Assembly (NCBI GenBank): GCA_030522415.1
Contig: CM060125.1
Coordinates: forward strand, 27,607,167-27,671,166
Length of the DNA stretch: 64,000 nt
DNA from: Channallabes apus
Taxonomy: Eukaryota > Chordata > Actinopteri > Siluriformes > Clariidae
Direction of reading: 5' to 3'
Numbering within the stretch: the first letter of the stretch is position 1; every line of letters starts with the position of its first letter. Below the pieces are notes generated by a model, which was given only the letters and a program-made list of their open reading frames with translations, had not been told where the DNA came from and searched no databases. The translations under genes were made by a program, and so were the position numbers. Shown here one piece after another: positions 31,585 to 41,470 of this stretch.

Positions 31585-32921
31585 CAGTGGTGTCAAAAGT
31601 ATTCACATTCATTACTTGAGTAGAAGTATAGATACTAGGGTTTAAAAAGACTTCTTTAGAAGTTGAAGTATCAACTCAAGCTTTTTACTCAAGTAAAAGT
31701 GTAAAAGTACTGGTTTCAAAACTACTTGAAGTATAAAAGTAAACGTACAGTGAGGGGGAAAAAAGCATTAAGGATGAAAGCTTAGGCTGTGCCACGGGCC
31801 TATATACTGCACTAACACCTCATAAAAAAAGAAAAAAGTGTTTTTTTTTTTGTTGTTGTATTTTTTTAACGGCCATAGTGATTTGGGATACTGTATATGG
31901 CAATTGAAAAAGAATGCATTTTAGTACAATGCAAATACATTAAAGAACCATATATGTGTACTACTGAGCATTAACATGTTTTATGGAGAAGAAGATATGA
32001 TAACTAGTTGCCTATAAGTATTTTAATGGTGCAAAAAGTCAAACTTCAGAGGCATTCTGTTCTGTTGTTGATGATTAGTATAGCTGTATTGAGTTGTCTA
32101 GGATTATTATGCGTTCGTACGTTGGTTTAAAAGGCGATATGCATCGACAGTAGAAACACTGATCACAACCCCTTTGATTGGTTGTCGAAATGGCAAAAGA
32201 GTGGCTCATTTTTTTTTGTAACACGTGTTATGCGCTGAAATGCCCCCCTGCCATGGATTATACAATTATACAATGATACAAGATACAAGACCATTTGTAT
32301 TAATGGTCTTTACGGCTGTCTCGTGCCTAGGCTTCATTATAATAGTAATATCATATTTGATAATAATAAACCTATGAATTTATGTTCTAATATAATATTT
32401 GATAGCGATTATGTGTGTGTATATATGCAAGATTCTTTTCTTTTCCCACGTGAGTCAGTCAGCGTCAGTCGTGCTCTTTAACCAATCAGATGTGACCTCT
32501 CCATTTCAATCAATCATAACCCGGCAGGAGCGCAGGTTAAATCCTGTTCACATGAAATAAACCTGCTACCAAGCATGTTCAAGCTTCCGGACATGTTACT
32601 ATGACAGCAAATGCGGGAAGCGCATTGGAGAACGAAACAATCCGAGATCAGGACAAATCCACAACAATCAAATCCAGCTAAACGAAGAACGGAGCCCTGA
32701 TGGCGCGATTTTATTTTTTTTAATGATAAGCTGAAATAATAGAAGTAACGAGGCTATTTTTAAAATGTAAGGAGTAGAAAGTACAAATAATTGCGTGAAA
32801 ATGTAAGGAGTAGAAGTAAAAAGTCGGCTGAAAAATAATTACTCCAGTAAAGTATAGATACCCCAAATTTCTACTTAAGTAAGGTAACGAAGTATTTGTA
32901 CTTCGTTACTTGACATCTCTG
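31585..32921. mobile_element. hAT MITE inside BEL pol, 8-bp TSD
   Basis: Starts CAGTGGTGTCAAAAGTATTC and ends GTTACTTGACATCTCTG; flanked by CTGGTTTG on both sides (31577-31584 and 32922-32929). Terminal regions are rich in ACTCAAGTA/TACTTAAGTA motifs as in the MITE at 47290-48463. Interior (31750-32720) noncoding. No transposase. Confidence 0.93.
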
Positions 32922-33062
32922 CTGGTTTGTCGGGTTCTCGGAGAGGCCCGTTCACAGTCCATCCAAGAGGGACCGCATATGCACCGCATATGGCCCTCTA
33001 TGCCTGCTATTGATTACTCGCCGAGGTTCTAGGAGTTCGTGCTCTTTATTTCCAATGAGAAT

Positions 33063-33839
33063 TTAGATTCCAGTGCTAATCTGGGGCAGTTTTACGTCGC
33101 TAAGGTATGGCCACTTATCTATGTCATGCTGTTGTGGAATGTTTTCCACTGTAGTTGGGATGTTCTTTTGTGTAAAGATGTTGGGAAGTTCAATAAAATT
33201 GTTTTCTTCCAGGCTACTGATCTCCAAATCATTGAGCATGTAGCTTTCTACTAGTTTTGTGTAGTTCATGGTGCTCAGCCGTATCTTAACTCTTCTGCTT
33301 TGTACATTTAATTGCCTTGCTAATGACTCTGTACAGAATGTGGCAGAACTGCCTTGGTCTATAAATGCATACACTTCTGCGATTTTGTCACCTTTCTTGG
33401 ACTTTATTTTAACGGGTACAATGGAGAGGATGCAATTACCTCCAGCCCCAGTGAGCGCATTTGATTCATGACTCACTGCAGTTGGTGTATTTGTTGTGTC
33501 ACTTTCAGTTTCGTTTCTGCGGGCGCTCGTAACTGACTGCGCCGTGGCTGGCATGGCTATGTGTAGCATGCGTGGATGTGGCTTTGAACACAATGAACAT
33601 ATAATTTTTCTGGTACAGTCTTTCCACAAATGACCCTTTCTTAAACATCCGAAACAGAATCCATTCTTTTTTATGAATTCTACTTTGTCTTTGTGTGTCT
33701 GATCGTTAAATTTTACGCACTCGTCTAAGATATGGTAGGGAAGGGATGTGCGACTGTGTTTCTTATCGCTGGTCATGGCGTCCAGGTCGGCGAAGAGCGG
33801 GTCGGAGTATGTTCTGGCTTGTTGATCTATGAAGTCCAC
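33063..33839 (-). CDS. BEL/Pao zinc knuckle and protease region
   Basis: A 258-codon frame. C-terminal gag part with CFGCLRKGHLWKDCTRKIIC and CSLCSKPHPRMLH, two Cys/His knuckles, then an aspartic protease core VYAFIDQGSSATFCTESLAR (DQGS rather than DTGS, a variant I have seen in BEL elements) and LEISSLEENNFIELPNIFTQ. Ends at a stop at 33063, shortly before the hAT MITE. The neighbouring gag ORF ends at 33843 with a frame change of a few bases. Confidence 0.88.
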   Translation of the reverse strand: MDFIDQQARTYSDPLFADLDAMTSDKKHSRTSLPYHILDECVKFNDQTHKDKVEFIKKNGFCFGCLRKGHLWKDCTRKIICSLCSKPHPRMLHIAMPATAQSVTSARRNETESDTTNTPTAVSHESNALTGAGGNCILSIVPVKIKSKKGDKIAEVYAFIDQGSSATFCTESLARQLNVQSRRVKIRLSTMNYTKLVESYMLNDLEISSLEENNFIELPNIFTQKNIPTTVENIPQQHDIDKWPYLSDVKLPQISTGI

Positions 33840-33842
33840 CAG

Positions 33843-34376
33843 CTAGGCGAACTTGGCTCTTATCCTGTAGTGCTCGTAGTGCTGGCGTACGCAAGACTTC
33901 CACCTGTCGATCAGCTTGTAGGGCAGTTTCGTAAGAATGGTGTTCATGCACTCGCTGCTGTTCAACTCGTCCACAGATTCACAGTTTGCTGTTGCGTTTT
34001 GGCAAGTTTCTCGCAGCAATTTCTTTGCTCTTGCATACCCATTTGTCATGTGCATGCAGCTCGTTACAAGGTCTTTGGGTTCCCCTTTGGTGTACAGTTC
34101 GAGATATGACAGCTTATCGATGTCATTGTCCATTTTGGATTCAACGAAGCGTTCAAAGGACAACATAAAGTATTTGAACTGGATCGGGTCTCCGTAAAAG
34201 GGAGAAAGGTCGTGCCGAGGCAACGAGAACAGCATTTGGCTCCTCGTGAGCATTTCTGTGAGTTCTGCCTGACGTTGCATTTGGTGATGCATTGTGTCAA
34301 GTCCATGACGTAGAGAATCATGATCTCGGGTGTCCCTTAAGGAGTTTGTCAGTTGTGTGTTTGCGCTTATGGGCAC
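33843..34376 (-). CDS. BEL/Pao gag, central part
   Basis: A 177-codon frame with SLPRHDLSPFYGDPIQFKYF, MLSFERFVESKMDNDIDKLS and YARAKKLLRETCQNATANCE. The FxGDPxxFxxFxxxFE pattern is the conserved gag/DUF1759 motif of BEL/Pao elements. The preceding Gag N-terminal ORF (34462-35136) and this one are in different frames around 34380-34460. Capsid role by analogy. Confidence 0.88.
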   Translation of the reverse strand: MPISANTQLTNSLRDTRDHDSLRHGLDTMHHQMQRQAELTEMLTRSQMLFSLPRHDLSPFYGDPIQFKYFMLSFERFVESKMDNDIDKLSYLELYTKGEPKDLVTSCMHMTNGYARAKKLLRETCQNATANCESVDELNSSECMNTILTKLPYKLIDRWKSCVRQHYEHYRIRAKFA

Positions 34377-34461
34377 ACCTGAGTGCGCTGCCCCATGGGC
34401 ATTGAGAATATGATGTATCGAAACTATGACTTGTGTTCAGTGTTTACGGTAGGACATTCAT

Positions 34462-35136
34462 TTAGAGTACTTGCCATTGTAGGTTTGGCACTGATGGGCA
34501 AGAGCTTACGTGGGTTGCCTGTAGACGTGATGGCAGTTCGCAATATTCCATCGACGCAACGTGCTGGTATAGTTCATCATTGCATTCCAAGTTTTGAAAG
34601 TACAGGCTGCTCGGTTCAATGACTGAGCTCTCTCTAACCGGCTGTCGTCGGCGATCATATCCATTGTTGCGGAAGTGCGCGCTGCTCATGTAGGCGCTGC
34701 TCGGTTCAATGACTGTGCTCTCTGTTGCTGGCTGTTGTCCTTCGCGATCTTGACGTTGAAGCACTCTTAATTTGGCGCCGTGCATAGCGAGTGCCGTTTT
34801 GGTTTCCAGCATTTCTTTTTTCGCCTTTAGTTGTGCCTTTTCCATTTCTAGTCGTGCCTTTAGTTGTCCTTCCTCGATTTCTAGTCGTGCCTTTAGTTGT
34901 GCTTCCTCGATTTCTAGTCGTGCCGTTAGTTGTGCTTCCTCCATTTCTAACTGGAGACGTTCGTCCAAGGTTGCATCCTTTGCTAACAGCGCTGCTCTGT
35001 CGGCTTCTTCTCTGCAGCGAGATGAGGAGGCCGCGGACGTTATGCTTCCTTGTGGCTCAGCCGTCGCAACTTGTGACACACTGTCTCCTGCCGAGACTTC
35101 TTCAATGTCCTCGTTGCTTAACATCATGAATTTCAA
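34462..35136 (-). CDS. BEL/Pao gag N-terminal, coiled-coil repeat
   Basis: Starts MKFMMLSNEDIEEVSAGDSV at 35136, just downstream of the 5' LTR and leader. Residues about 60-110 consist of tandem repeats EEAQLKARLEI/EEGQLKARLEM/EKAQLKAK, an obvious long alpha-helix or coiled coil. Two near-identical ESTVIEPSSAY and ESSVIEPSSLY stretches indicate a recent short internal duplication. Ends out of frame with downstream gag. Confidence 0.85.
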   Translation of the reverse strand: MKFMMLSNEDIEEVSAGDSVSQVATAEPQGSITSAASSSRCREEADRAALLAKDATLDERLQLEMEEAQLTARLEIEEAQLKARLEIEEGQLKARLEMEKAQLKAKKEMLETKTALAMHGAKLRVLQRQDREGQQPATESTVIEPSSAYMSSAHFRNNGYDRRRQPVRESSVIEPSSLYFQNLECNDELYQHVASMEYCELPSRLQATHVSSCPSVPNLQWQVL

Positions 35137-35202
35137 ATGAACCGGGAAAGTCTCTTTCGGTTTCGCTTGTTTTCGTTCAAACAGCGGAAGCTTTTGACTT
35201 TA

Positions 35203-35539
35203 TGTAGATGCGGTCATATTATTTCACCAGTTTTGACGCATAGCTCTGGTTTAAAGTTTCACTCACACGACAGAAGTCCAATCTCTTTGTCTCTTGTAGT
35301 TTATTTTGTCAGCATCAATGAATCAACACTTCATACAGTCGTCTTGAGTAAATCCACTGTGATTACAACATCAGTTGCTGTATCTTGCAAATCTCTGACT
35401 TTTACAACAACCTATTTGCTGTATCTTATAAATTACAGTCTTAGCTTACGTATATAACAACACTCTTGTTGTTATATACGTAACAACAAATAAAATAAAA
35501 TAAACACAACAAATTCATAAATACGATATGGCTCTTACA
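35203..35539 (-). repeat. 5' LTR of BEL element with perfect hairpin
   Basis: Minus-strand start TGTAAGAGCCATATCGTA (35539) and end ACCGCATCTACA (35203), 337 bp. Its outer parts match the solo LTR and 3' LTR, but the centre (about 35300-35480) is different sequence, including a 17-bp perfect inverted repeat with a 4-base loop. Confidence 0.8.
35446..35483. other. Perfect 17-bp hairpin in LTR
   Basis: TTACGTATATAACAACA and its exact inverse are separated by CTCT. Present in the 5' LTR but not in the other two LTR copies. Could be a structured RNA, a small insertion, or the footprint of a deleted TIR element. Confidence 0.8.
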
Positions 35540-36835
35540 ACGTGCTTTGTGAGGACATTTCATACACACTGTAATCGTTCCTTGTGGGGACCACTTTTGT
35601 CCAATTTTACACAAATTTTCTAGTCAAACAAAGACTGAAGGTGCATTGTGGGGACGTCGTGAGTGAACAGACTACAGGCCTCATTAAACAAGAAGAAAAA
35701 ACCCAGTGAAGATTAAATTCTACCTCAAATATCCCTGGAAGACTAACCTTCTAGATGCATTACATTAAACTGTTTGGTGTACTAATTCACACTACTCCTG
35801 CCTAGTCCAGCTGTCACCGTTCACACACCATGAATAAAACGGGCTTTGTGAGGACGTCGTGAGTGTACAGAATACAGTACTTATAAATGAAGAAAAAAAC
35901 CCCAGTGAAGGTTAAAATCATTTCATGAACATGAATGTACAGTACCTGTTGAGGAGTGTTGTTTGGACCAGTAGCATCATCTATCTGAGCCTTTAAATGG
36001 AGGGATTGAGTAGAGTCCTCTACATTTATATCATAATTTTTTTTTTCAGAAATCTGTGAATATATACTTGTCATAAGAAATTACTTCATTAGTTGCAATA
36101 TGACACACAACCTAGGCTGAGAACATTTGACATTACTATGAGCCATTCTACTGTGAGACTTGTGTTCTCCATGGGCAGTCGCTACCTCCATAGTCATATG
36201 AAATCTCTTCTTTAATGTCGTTAAGGGCAAACAAACAAAAGGTGTGGGTTTTCATTCACATCAATTTTTTTTCATCCTACAGTTTGGATGTCTGTGGTCA
36301 TCATTAACTAGCCGCCCAAATGATTAATCTTCTTTAGAGGCATCAATACTTAAAAATATGGAAATATAAGAAAAGGAGAAATACAATTATAATAATATAT
36401 CACCACAAAATCCGAGCCTCAATAATTTTAGTAATTATATAGTATGAGGAGTATAGTTTAGGTGCAACTTGAATTCTTACCAATACATTTTCCCTCTCCA
36501 CTTGAACGCAAACATAAACGCAGCACATGACGGGTGATAAAGTTTTCTTCTGCTCCGGGATGCAGCATCATTTATTATATCTCACCTATATTCAACAAAA
36601 AAAAATCGCCTTTGCAAATTGAACCCTTTGCAAATACACCACGTCCTATAAAAGACACCAAAAACATTTTATATAAAATGAGAACCTATCCAATCGACCA
36701 TTCTCAATTAACCTTTGTCTTGTGTTCAGGTCTGGCTGACACATTGGCTTTCTTCATTTTCTCTGAAGAACCATTTGAAGAACTCACTTTTAACAAGTGC
36801 CCCATATGTACCCCACTCCCCCCTACACATCCATA
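35540..36835. other. Noncoding with ~90-bp direct repeat
   Basis: Segments near 35645-35725 and 35852-35925 share GGGGACGTCGTGAGTG-type and ACCCCAGTGAAG-type blocks (GAGGACGTCGTGAGTGTACA, AAAAACCCCAGTGAAGGTTA), a short local duplication. A coding-like stretch follows an acceptor-like CTTGTGTTCAG at about 36730 (reads GLADTLAFFIFSEEPFEELT) and stops being open within the flank of the 36836 element. No gene named. Confidence 0.35.
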
Positions 36836-37397
36836 CAGTGGGAGCCACGTCAAACAGCCGCCTGGAGCATGACCGCTCCGTGGCAGTTCCATGAAGGCTT
36901 CGTGCATGGAATGTGATCCCCCGCGATGACGCAGTTAACGATGCCCCGCCCCATAAACGCCCCCATGCGCTTTCTAAAAAGATGGTTGCAATGCCGTATA
37001 ATTCCGCCAGATGGAGCATTGACTGGCACAGTTAACTGCAGTGTCCAGGAAGCCCAATACCGTATCTTTAATATACAGACAGTTCTTGTATTGTCAACAT
37101 AGTTTCATAAATAGATGAAAAAACAACAACAACAAACCGATTAATAAAACAGATTTGTTAAATCACTCAATACACAGCCCATGATGATTATGCTATTTAT
37201 TATTTAATAATGAATTAATAAAATTAGTTAGTGAAATATTTTTAAGACATCCTGAAATTATCCTTAAAGACACGGTAGCGGCTGTAATTTGTCTATACCG
37301 ATCATTGTAGGTACGGAATAAAAGCGCGGGCTGTGTACAGTATTTTATATTACTGTGTATTTTACCTAGTTCCATTTAATATACTGATAGATAATAT

Positions 37398-37792
37398 TTT
37401 GCTGCAAAGTAAAGCTCAAAATGTAACGTCTGCTTGGGTTTGTTTTCGTTATATTTTTGATGATGTTTTCGCTGATTTTTTCACTGATAGTCTACAAGTG
37501 GCATAAGAGGCAATTAATGGCGCATGCAACCTGGAACAAATATCTGCCCATATGGATCAGTATTTCTTTAGTCATTTAATCATGCATAATGCTCCCCCGT
37601 CAAAAGATCTGATGGGGCATTAATCACTTATCACAACTGTGAATGGATGCGGCCGTAGAGACAGATTAAATCCCCATAAACACTTGGAGACAATAGTAAA
37701 AAAGTTCCAGAGGGTTAGCGCCTGTTATACTAATGTATTTTTACTGATTTTTTTTTTACTGCTTATATTTCGTTGGTTTTTACGCAATTTCA

Positions 37793-37823
<31 letters not shown>

Positions 37824-38000
37824 ACGAGAGAGAGAGAGGATACTCTGACAAGACTATCTTCCGTGTGGCTCCCGTGGCGCAATCGGTTAGCGCGTGACAC
37901 TTATAAAGCGGTCCAGGTGAAGCAATGCCGAGTTCGAGTCTCACCTAAAGCACCCAAAGCATTTTACTGCATATCGCGCTGTGTATGTGACAAATCAAAT
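37398..38000. repeat. Tandem duplication, copy 1
   Basis: Starts AAAGTAAAGCTCAAAATGTA and contains TTTGTTTTCGTTATATTTTT, ATGGATCAGTATTTCTTTAG, AAGATCTGATGGGGCATTAA and a (GT)n run (37796-37820), all of which recur in the same order at 38009-38640. Carries the tRNA-like gene near its end. Confidence 0.85.
37868..37952 (+). tRNA. tRNA-Ile(UAU)-like gene with intron, degenerate
   Basis: GCTCCCGTGGCGCAATCGGT (acceptor, A box) TAGCGCG continues with an anticodon arm containing CTTATAA, a ~19-bp intron-like insertion GCGGTCCAGGTGAAGC and ATGCCGAG, then the T arm GTTCGAGTC (B box) TCACC. This is the architecture of the intron-bearing vertebrate tRNA-Ile(UAU). But several bases at the variable/T-arm junction are missing and the 3' acceptor side (TAAAGCA) no longer pairs fully with GCTCCCG. 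Probably a pseudogene or processed fragment; a T run follows at about 37962. Confidence 0.6.
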
Positions 38001-38008
38001 TTGAATTT

Positions 38009-38640
38009 GAAAGTAAAGCTTAAAATGTAACTTCTGCTTTGGTTTGTTTTCGTTATATTTTTGATGTTTTCGCTGAAAGTCAAATTGGCATAACAAATTG
38101 ATTAATGGCGCATAATATCTGGAACAAATCTCTGTCCATACGGATCAGTGTGTCTTTAGTCATTTAACCAGCATAACGTCCCACATCAAAGATCTGATGG
38201 GGCATAAATCACTTATCACAACGGTGTATAGATGCAGCAGCAGAGACAGATTTAATCCCCATAAACATTCACACTTGAAAACAAAACTAACAGAAGTAAA
38301 CAGTTCTAGAGTGTTAGTGCCTGTTATCACAGGACAGGAATCACCTACAGGATACTACTGTATTTTACTGCTCATATTTTTTACCCTAGTTTCATTTGGT
38401 TTTATGCGATTTCATGTATTATTTGTGTGTGTCTGTGTGTGTACAGTGTGTGTGTGTGTGTGTGTGTGTGAGTGCGAGAGACAGCGTGAGAGCGCGTGCG
38501 CGAGAGAGGGCTTTCATGCTGATTTATCCAAGGTTACTAAAACCTGGCTTACTACCTATAAAAAATATTTCAATTTAACTCATGGGTCTCAATCACAGAT
38601 GACACGACAAATTATATACTCTGAAACGTTCATTTGAACA
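38009..38640. repeat. Tandem duplication, copy 2
   Basis: Second copy of the 37398 block (AAAGTAAAGCTTAAAATGTA, GATCTGATGGGGCATAAATC, GTTTTATGCGATTTCATGTA) with its own GT-rich run at 38421-38470. Lacks the tRNA-like gene. Several indels and substitutions, so the duplication is old. Confidence 0.85.
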
Positions 38641-39029
38641 TTTAAAAATATATACAAAAACACGAATACTAATGTTATCATGGTGTAAATTATTAACATT
38701 AGGTTAGGTCCTGCCCTTAATTAATTCATATTATAATTACTTTTACATAGTATAGTTACTGGACTGACATGACCAAAAACTAGCTATTTCATTTAGCCTT
38801 TCTAAAATCAACCCATCTATCATTTATAATCAGAAAACATAAAACATATGATCTGTTCAACAGCCCATCTGTTTTAATTTAGTTTGTATTTTTTATTATT
38901 CATAAGACAACCTTTCAGTTTTGTAAATATTTTAGTTATAGTGTGTTAAGTCTTACTTTAGGTTAAACATTTTTGAGAATTTTACCATCCAGCTTAGATA
39001 AATGTTATGTCATTGATTGATAAAATCTG
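38641..39029. other. No gene; part resembles 45930-46520
   Basis: ATGATCTGTTCAACAGCCCA and ACCTTTCAGTTTTGTAAATA recur near 45932 and 46509. Otherwise AT-rich. Confidence 0.4.
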
Positions 39030-39043
39030 GACTAAGGATATTT

Positions 39044-39048
<5 letters not shown>

Positions 39049-39092
<44 letters not shown>
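39049..39092. repeat. (TA)n plus poly-T
   Basis: About 13 TA units and 20 T. Confidence 0.95.
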
Positions 39093-39094
<2 letters not shown>

Positions 39095-40245
39095 CCCTGA
39101 GGGATTGCCACCTTATTGTGGTCTGGGGGTTTGCGTGCCTCAACACAATTCAGCAAATACAATACTGTTACTATACAGTAAGGCCAGGTAAAAACAGTGC
39201 TTGAACATGATGCCCCCCTCCCCCCACCCCGTGTTGTCTGGTCTAGAACGGCGCTGCCTCTGACCGTCTTTTGTCTTGTAAATGAGTATTCTCACTCACC
39301 TTCCAATCCCCCCAGCGCACACTCTCTGTTTGTACTGTAAACTGTACTGTAACTGTGTTTGCTAGGGCACTTGGTTATACACAGTACTTTAATGTATGGA
39401 ACACTTACTTAACTTACTGGTTTGGTTTAAACATTTTACCTTATTCAGCAAAATAAATTCATTATTAACGTATTGAAGTATTTTAGTTAAGGACAAAAAC
39501 TGTGCTTGTGTTTAGAACTGCTGAACAGCCGAAAACACACACACACCCATCCCCCCACCAAAAACACACACACACACACACAGAGCAATTAACACCATGT
39601 CATACTCAGGAGCGGAAGGTGAGAAACCGCAATGGAGAATACCAAGTTTGTCGTTGCTCTTTTGGAGTTCTTAAAACCCAAAACATTTATTTATACTGAG
39701 AAAAAATTATTATGGGTCACAATCACAAACACATATAATCAAGTGTTTAACTGGTTTCATTTGTTTCTATGATCAATAATAATTATTATTATTATTTTCA
39801 GCCCAACTCTTTGACTATTTAAAACAAAGTTGTGTCCCATTTTTTGCCCATTGAAGTTGTTGGTTCAACTAAACAATTTTTAAATACCCAAACAATCCCC
39901 CAAAATTAAAACACGCAAAACATGACTTTAACAATTCAATTTATTCTTCCAAAACTAGTCAAAGTTAAAACAGTAATTTATATAAAACAGATGAATACAT
40001 GTTGTCTTTTTGCTTAAAGTTCATTAAACTACCCGGATACACCAGCTGCTTATAAGTCTCTATCTATAGTCCTTTTACATTAAAGTATTAATTTTTCAAA
40101 TATCAAAACTATTAAACATGGAACAGTTGAAGTCTTTGTTTCCCCCAAAGTACTGTATCAGACATTTTGCAGTTCTATGTTCAGAATATACAGTAGACCT
40201 GATCAAACATCATTCTAAAGCTGTCGGACTGTGACGTCATCCCTC
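39093..40245. other. Noncoding; CA-rich tract at 39535-39582
   Basis: Contains a CA-rich low-complexity stretch and a run CCCCCCTCCCCCCACCCC near 39213. No gene recognised. Would include the 3' UTR of the minus-strand mini-gene if that is real. Confidence 0.45.
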
Positions 40246-40347
40246 CTACAGCTCCCTCAACAGCTTGTTCAGGCTCCTCCAGTCCTGTAGCTCCAAAAGT
40301 CCAGCAGTCAGCCGTCTGACCCCCCAATCCTCCACAGCGGAGCTCTG
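40246..40347 (-). CDS. Putative terminal exon of mini-gene in TIR element
   Basis: On the minus strand an acceptor TCCTGTTGTCTTTAAG is followed by 33 open codons (QSSAVEDWGVRRLTAGLLEL, QDWRSLNKLLREL) and TAG. Composition is coding-like (leucine-rich amphipathic helix). In phase with the open reading of the putative first exon at 41429 (RWRLNGLFV). I do not recognise the protein. Confidence 0.4.
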   Translation of the reverse strand, partial: QSSAVEDWGVRRLTAGLLELQDWRSLNKLLREL

Positions 40348-40502
40348 CTTAAAGACAACAGGAGAATTTAGTCAAGACAGATAAACTTCACAGAACATCT
40401 AGTTCTAATAAAAATAATATATATTAATAAACCTATTTACCACAGAGTGTGTAAAGTACTGCTTTGGGGATTCTGTAATGTAAATAAACTGCCTGTGCTA
40501 AT

Positions 40503-40674
40503 GTTAACCAGTGAACAGTGTTAGTGTTATCCAGTGAACAGTGTTAGTGTTAACCAGTGAACAGTGTTAGTGTTAACCAGTGAACAGTGTTAGTGTTAAC
40601 CAGTGAACAGTGTTAGTGTTAACCAGTGAACAGTGTTAGTGTTAACCAGTGAACAGTGTTAGTGTTAACCAGTG
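40503..40674. repeat. 23-bp minisatellite, ~7.5 copies
   Basis: Unit GTTAACCAGTGAACAGTGTT plus AGT repeated head to tail almost without change (one A/T change in copy 2). Lies in the intron of the putative mini-gene. High copy identity implies recent expansion. Confidence 0.97.
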
Positions 40675-40811
40675 ACTGTCTGTATTATCGTCTGCATTAA
40701 ATTAACCCAGACTTTACTTAATGCGCTTCTCATACAAATAAGTTAAGCGATATAACACTCGTATATGAGCATTAGTTCATCCCTGAAGCCAAACTATAAC
40801 TTACTGAAGCC

Positions 40812-40812
<1 letters not shown>

Positions 40813-40852
<40 letters not shown>
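40813..40852. repeat. (CA)n microsatellite
   Basis: About 18 CA units. Confidence 0.97.
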
Positions 40853-40853
<1 letters not shown>

Positions 40854-41428
40854 CCCCCTCCTTAACTGATAAACACTTCTGTGTTGTTATTCAGCTCGTT
40901 AACTAAGCGCTCGCGCTACCGCGGAAAGTCCCGGACAAAGTGTATAAAATATAAACCGGGTTATGAGCGTTACTAGCTCCTGTACAGCTCCCCTCAGTCT
41001 GTGTCCCTCATCAACTGCATCACATTATATTACAGTCACAGAAATAACCTGCAGATTAACTCTTAACCAGAGAATAAATAAGCGCTGAATTTATCCAGAC
41101 AACACGCGGTGAGATTCTCTCAGTATTTACAGAGAACACAAACACTCTACATCGGGTAGTGCAGCTCTTGTAATAGGGACATTAATAGTATTGTCGAAGT
41201 TTGAGCATGTTTTTGAGTTAAAGTGGAGTGACATTGTGAGTGTGTGACACTGACAGTAAGCTGTAATATTAACTCCAGACTTGGTAAACAGAACATTAAG
41301 TTCTCTAAAGTCACATCTGACCGCTGCTGCTGCTGCCAGTGATATTTAAAACAGCCAATAAAAAACTAAACTGGGAAATAAACTGTAAACTACCCCAAAC
41401 ACATTTTATAAAATAAAACATCACTTAC

Positions 41429-41470
41429 CACGAATAGTCCGTTAAGCCGCCATCTTCATCTCTGTAGTTT
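41429..41470 (-). CDS. Putative first exon of mini-gene, GC-rich promoter
   Basis: On the minus strand, after a GC-rich stretch, AGAGATGAAGATGGCGGCTT leads to TTCGTG|GTAAGTGATG, a near-consensus donor. The frame in phase with 40246-40347 reads RWRLNGLFV but has no ATG; the two ATGs (ATGAAGATGGCGG) are one base out of frame and hit TAA. Either a one-base indel has killed the start or the exon is 5' UTR. Confidence 0.3.

Larger units (their letters stand above)
27310..35539 (-). mobile_element. BEL/Pao LTR retrotransposon, decayed
   Basis: Minus strand, in order: 5' LTR (35203-35539), gag ORFs, zinc knuckle and protease, RT, RNase H, integrase with a C-terminal DUF5641-type domain, and a truncated 3' LTR (27310-27575). 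It is interrupted by a hAT MITE (31585-32921) and a related solo LTR (29359-29779). Motifs below identify BEL/Pao rather than gypsy. Not functional as a whole, though integrase is one long open frame. Confidence 0.92.

Noticed and set aside
34791..35129. 112-codon plus-strand ORF with repeated FLVVPLVVLPR
   Set aside because: Antisense of the coiled-coil repeat in BEL gag on the minus strand.
40497..40680. CRISPR-like array of regular repeats
   Set aside because: Units are contiguous with no spacers and the genome is eukaryotic; it is a minisatellite.
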